NCBI RefSeq assembly: GCF_005116475.1
Contig: NZ_SWBO01000009.1
Location: 94,167-158,166, forward strand
Direction: 5' to 3'
Length of the DNA: 64,000 nt
Source: Pedobacter cryotolerans
Lineage (GTDB): Bacteria > Bacteroidota > Bacteroidia > Sphingobacteriales > Sphingobacteriaceae
This document shows, one piece after another, positions 62,808 through 64,000 of this stretch (positions are counted from its first letter, which is position 1; every line of letters starts with the position of its first letter). The position numbers and the translations under genes were made by a program. The notes beneath the pieces were generated by a model. It searched no databases. It was not told the DNA's origin and was given only the letters and a program-made list of their open reading frames with translations.

Positions 62808-63445
62808 ATAGTGTTAATCACCATTACGGAGATAGACAAGTGCTAAGTAGCGTTTTTTTAAACTGTAAAATTGGAGAAATAGTTGGTGTGCTAGGTAGAA
62901 ATGGTTCAGGAAAATCGACTTTGTTAAAGATTATTTTTGGAGAAATTAAACCTCATTTTATGCATTTAAAAGTTGATGGAGAATTGACTTTTAAAACTTA
63001 TTTAACAGGTAAAGTTGCCTATTTGCCTCAAGGATATTTCATTCCGCACTATTTAAGGATAGGCGATTTGGTAAATTTATATACCCAAACTTACCAATCG
63101 CAATTATTGGAAGTTGAATTGATTAAGCTCAATTTAAACGAAATGTTGGGAAATTTATCTGGCGGAAATAGAAGATTGGTTGAGGCTTTATTGATTATTT
63201 ATAGCGATGCCAAATATGTTTTGTTGGATGAACCATTTTCGCAATTGGCGCCATTAATTGCTGATGAACTTAAAAATCATATTTCCAAGTTTACTGATGG
63301 TAAAGGGTTTATTATAACAGACCACTATTACCGACAGATTTTAGAAATTTCTACTCGAATAGTGTTAATTAATAATGGTTGCAATTATGCAATTAACAAT
63401 GAAGATGATTTAATACTTAATGGTTATTTGCCTCATTTGGAGTGA
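62789..63445 (+). CDS. ABC transporter ATP-binding protein of the small-membrane-protein cassette
   Basis: This 218-residue stand-alone ABC ATPase has Walker A GRNGSGKST (about residues 36-44), a Q-loop glutamine in YLPQGYF, the signature NLSGGNRRL (LSGGN instead of the usual LSGGQ), Walker B YVLLDEPF and the switch histidine in ITDH. It is thus complete and probably active. It begins inside the end of membrane protein gene B, an arrangement that predicts a physical complex. No large permease gene is in the remaining window. It may energise the two small proteins as an unusual permease or act in a regulatory or immunity role. Confidence 0.85.
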   Translation: MDELYIDSVNHHYGDRQVLSSVFLNCKIGEIVGVLGRNGSGKSTLLKIIFGEIKPHFMHLKVDGELTFKTYLTGKVAYLPQGYFIPHYLRIGDLVNLYTQTYQSQLLEVELIKLNLNEMLGNLSGGNRRLVEALLIIYSDAKYVLLDEPFSQLAPLIADELKNHISKFTDGKGFIITDHYYRQILEISTRIVLINNGCNYAINNEDDLILNGYLPHLE

Positions 63446-63459
63446 TGTTTTTACTACGT

Positions 63460-63560
63460 TTTGTCATCCTGACGAAGGAAGGATCTCTTTAATTGAATTT
63501 ACTGAAAGGGATTTACTTCGTAGCTGCTTCGCGGTCTTCGCTGCGCTCTGAATGACAAAA
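63460..63560. repeat. Dispersed inverted repeat after the ABC cassette
   Basis: TTTTGTCATCCTGACGAAGGA on the left faces TGAATGACAAAAT on the right, with internal TTCGTAGCTGCTTCGCGG and GCTGCGCTC segments. It is related to the repeat at 57712-57885 and begins 15 bases after the ATPase stop. Confidence 0.6.
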
Positions 63561-63581
63561 TTTGATGGTCATTATAACCTT

Positions 63582-63613
63582 CCTATCGGCTGGTGTCTCA
63601 CCAGCCGAAACTA
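63582..63613. repeat. Palindromic repeat copy B, right of the ABC cassette
   Basis: This is the second copy of the 32-base unit with CGGCTGGTG/CACCAGCCG arms (63587-63607). It differs from copy A at one loop base, and the two copies bracket the small-membrane-protein/ATPase cassette. Confidence 0.75.
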
Positions 63614-63969
63614 ACCGAGCCAATTATTTGATGCTTTGAGGGGCAAAAAACCAGCCAAGCACCGCTAACTTTGTAATATAAACCCGACAGCAGTGCAGGT
63701 GTTTGTCCTTTAGATTTGTAACAGTATCTTATTTATGGATTAATTGGATTTACAATTAGTTTAGCCTTGAATAAAATATTAAAAAGATTACCTAATCGGT
63801 AGCGGCACATTAACGTTTTGTCAAGGTTTTTATACCTATAGCATGATGCAATCCGCTACCGATTTTTCTCCCTTAGTGACCAGATAACAATTAGGGCATT
63901 ACCCATTATTAAGGACTTGGATCGATGGGTTGGAATTAGGTAAACATTACAAACATAAAAAATAACAGG
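63614..63969. other. Gene-free region at the right end
   Basis: No reading frame with family support and no tRNA is seen. The only clear structure is the long inverted repeat at 63794-63864. Confidence 0.5.
63794..63864. ncRNA. Perfect 12-bp inverted repeat, possible structured RNA or regulatory element
   Basis: AATCGGTAGCGG (63794-63805) pairs perfectly with CCGCTACCGATT (63853-63864) around a 47-base loop, and the right arm is followed by TTTCTCCC. The stem is G+C-richer than the surroundings. It could be a terminator-like RNA, an operator or an insertion remnant. I have no family match. Confidence 0.35.
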
Positions 63970-64000
63970 ATGATTAGCAGCACAAAATTTTTTATTGGTA
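63970..64000 (+). CDS. Possible start of a further gene, cut by the window edge
   Basis: An ATG at 63970 opens an uninterrupted frame (MISSTKFFIG) to the edge. Only ten codons are visible, which is too few to assign a product or confirm that it is a gene. A preceding ACAGG is weakly ribosome-site-like. Confidence 0.25.
   Translation, partial: MISSTKFFIG

Overview
The window is AT-rich chromosomal DNA from a Bacteroidota bacterium, most likely a Pedobacter-like member of the Sphingobacteriaceae. The reasons are the gene families present: a UpxY/NusG-like antiterminator in a polysaccharide locus, a mraZ-to-ftsZ cluster without murF or ddl, a tiny Hc1-type histone-like protein, an alpha-oxoamine synthase of the sphingolipid/sulfonolipid type, and a cell-surface maltodextrin system. 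TAnnTTTG-type -7 promoter elements, frequent tight gene overlaps and many dispersed palindromic intergenic repeats fit the same group. This assignment is inferred from gene content, not from a marker-gene comparison.

Layout. (1) 1-10508, minus strand: an exopolysaccharide locus read leftward from wza- and wzc-like genes, through a UpxY antiterminator, asparagine synthase, a GT4 glycosyltransferase, the Wzm/Wzt ABC exporter pair and a DUF268 protein, to an alpha-1,2-fucosyltransferase-like gene cut by the left edge. (2) 10641-15267, plus strand, divergent from (1): four paralogous small secreted proteins (one frameshifted) that share a C-terminal Cys-Pro-Ile-Asp-type motif, a membrane helix and a basic tail, like exosortase-type sorting signals. 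A GT2 glycosyltransferase and a WecA/MraY-type sugar-phosphate transferase follow. (3) 15347-17984: gap, a GNAT acetyltransferase and pgk. (4) 17990-19113: a REP-associated tyrosine transposase gene bracketed by copies of a palindromic repeat. (5) 19188-35400: the division and cell-wall cluster mraZ-rsmH-ftsL-ftsI-murE-mraY-murD-ftsW-murG-murC-ftsQ-ftsA-ftsZ, with MraZ-like operator repeats in front and a terminator behind. (6) 35727-47896: alpha-oxoamine synthase, Hc1-like protein, dapA, ligA, an AcpH-like protein, tyrS, a Xre/RES toxin-antitoxin pair, a LuxE-like acyl-protein synthetase, a small membrane protein and a penicillin acylase family enzyme. (7) 48091-61806: a TonB-dependent receptor, then a run of maltodextrin genes (GH13, beta-phosphoglucomutase, GH65 phosphorylase, lipoprotein GH13, SLC45-like MFS transporter, GH31). 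(8) 61807-64000: a compact cassette of two tandem paralogous small membrane proteins and an ABC ATPase, between two copies of one palindromic repeat, followed by gene-poor repeat-rich sequence.

How the parts work together. Region 1 builds, elongates and exports a surface polysaccharide, and the WecA-like and GT2 genes of region 2 could start or extend its lipid-linked units. The sorting-signal proteins between them may be processed or anchored by an exosortase-like enzyme that is not in this window. Region 5 makes lipid II and the divisome. MurE carries the DNPR motif of meso-diaminopimelate ligases, and dapA nearby feeds diaminopimelate synthesis. Region 7 would bind and cut starch oligosaccharides outside the cytoplasm, import them, and split maltose by phosphorolysis to glucose and glucose 6-phosphate.

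The least explained parts are the sorting-signal protein array (10641-13331) and the two-membrane-protein plus ATPase cassette (62161-63445).
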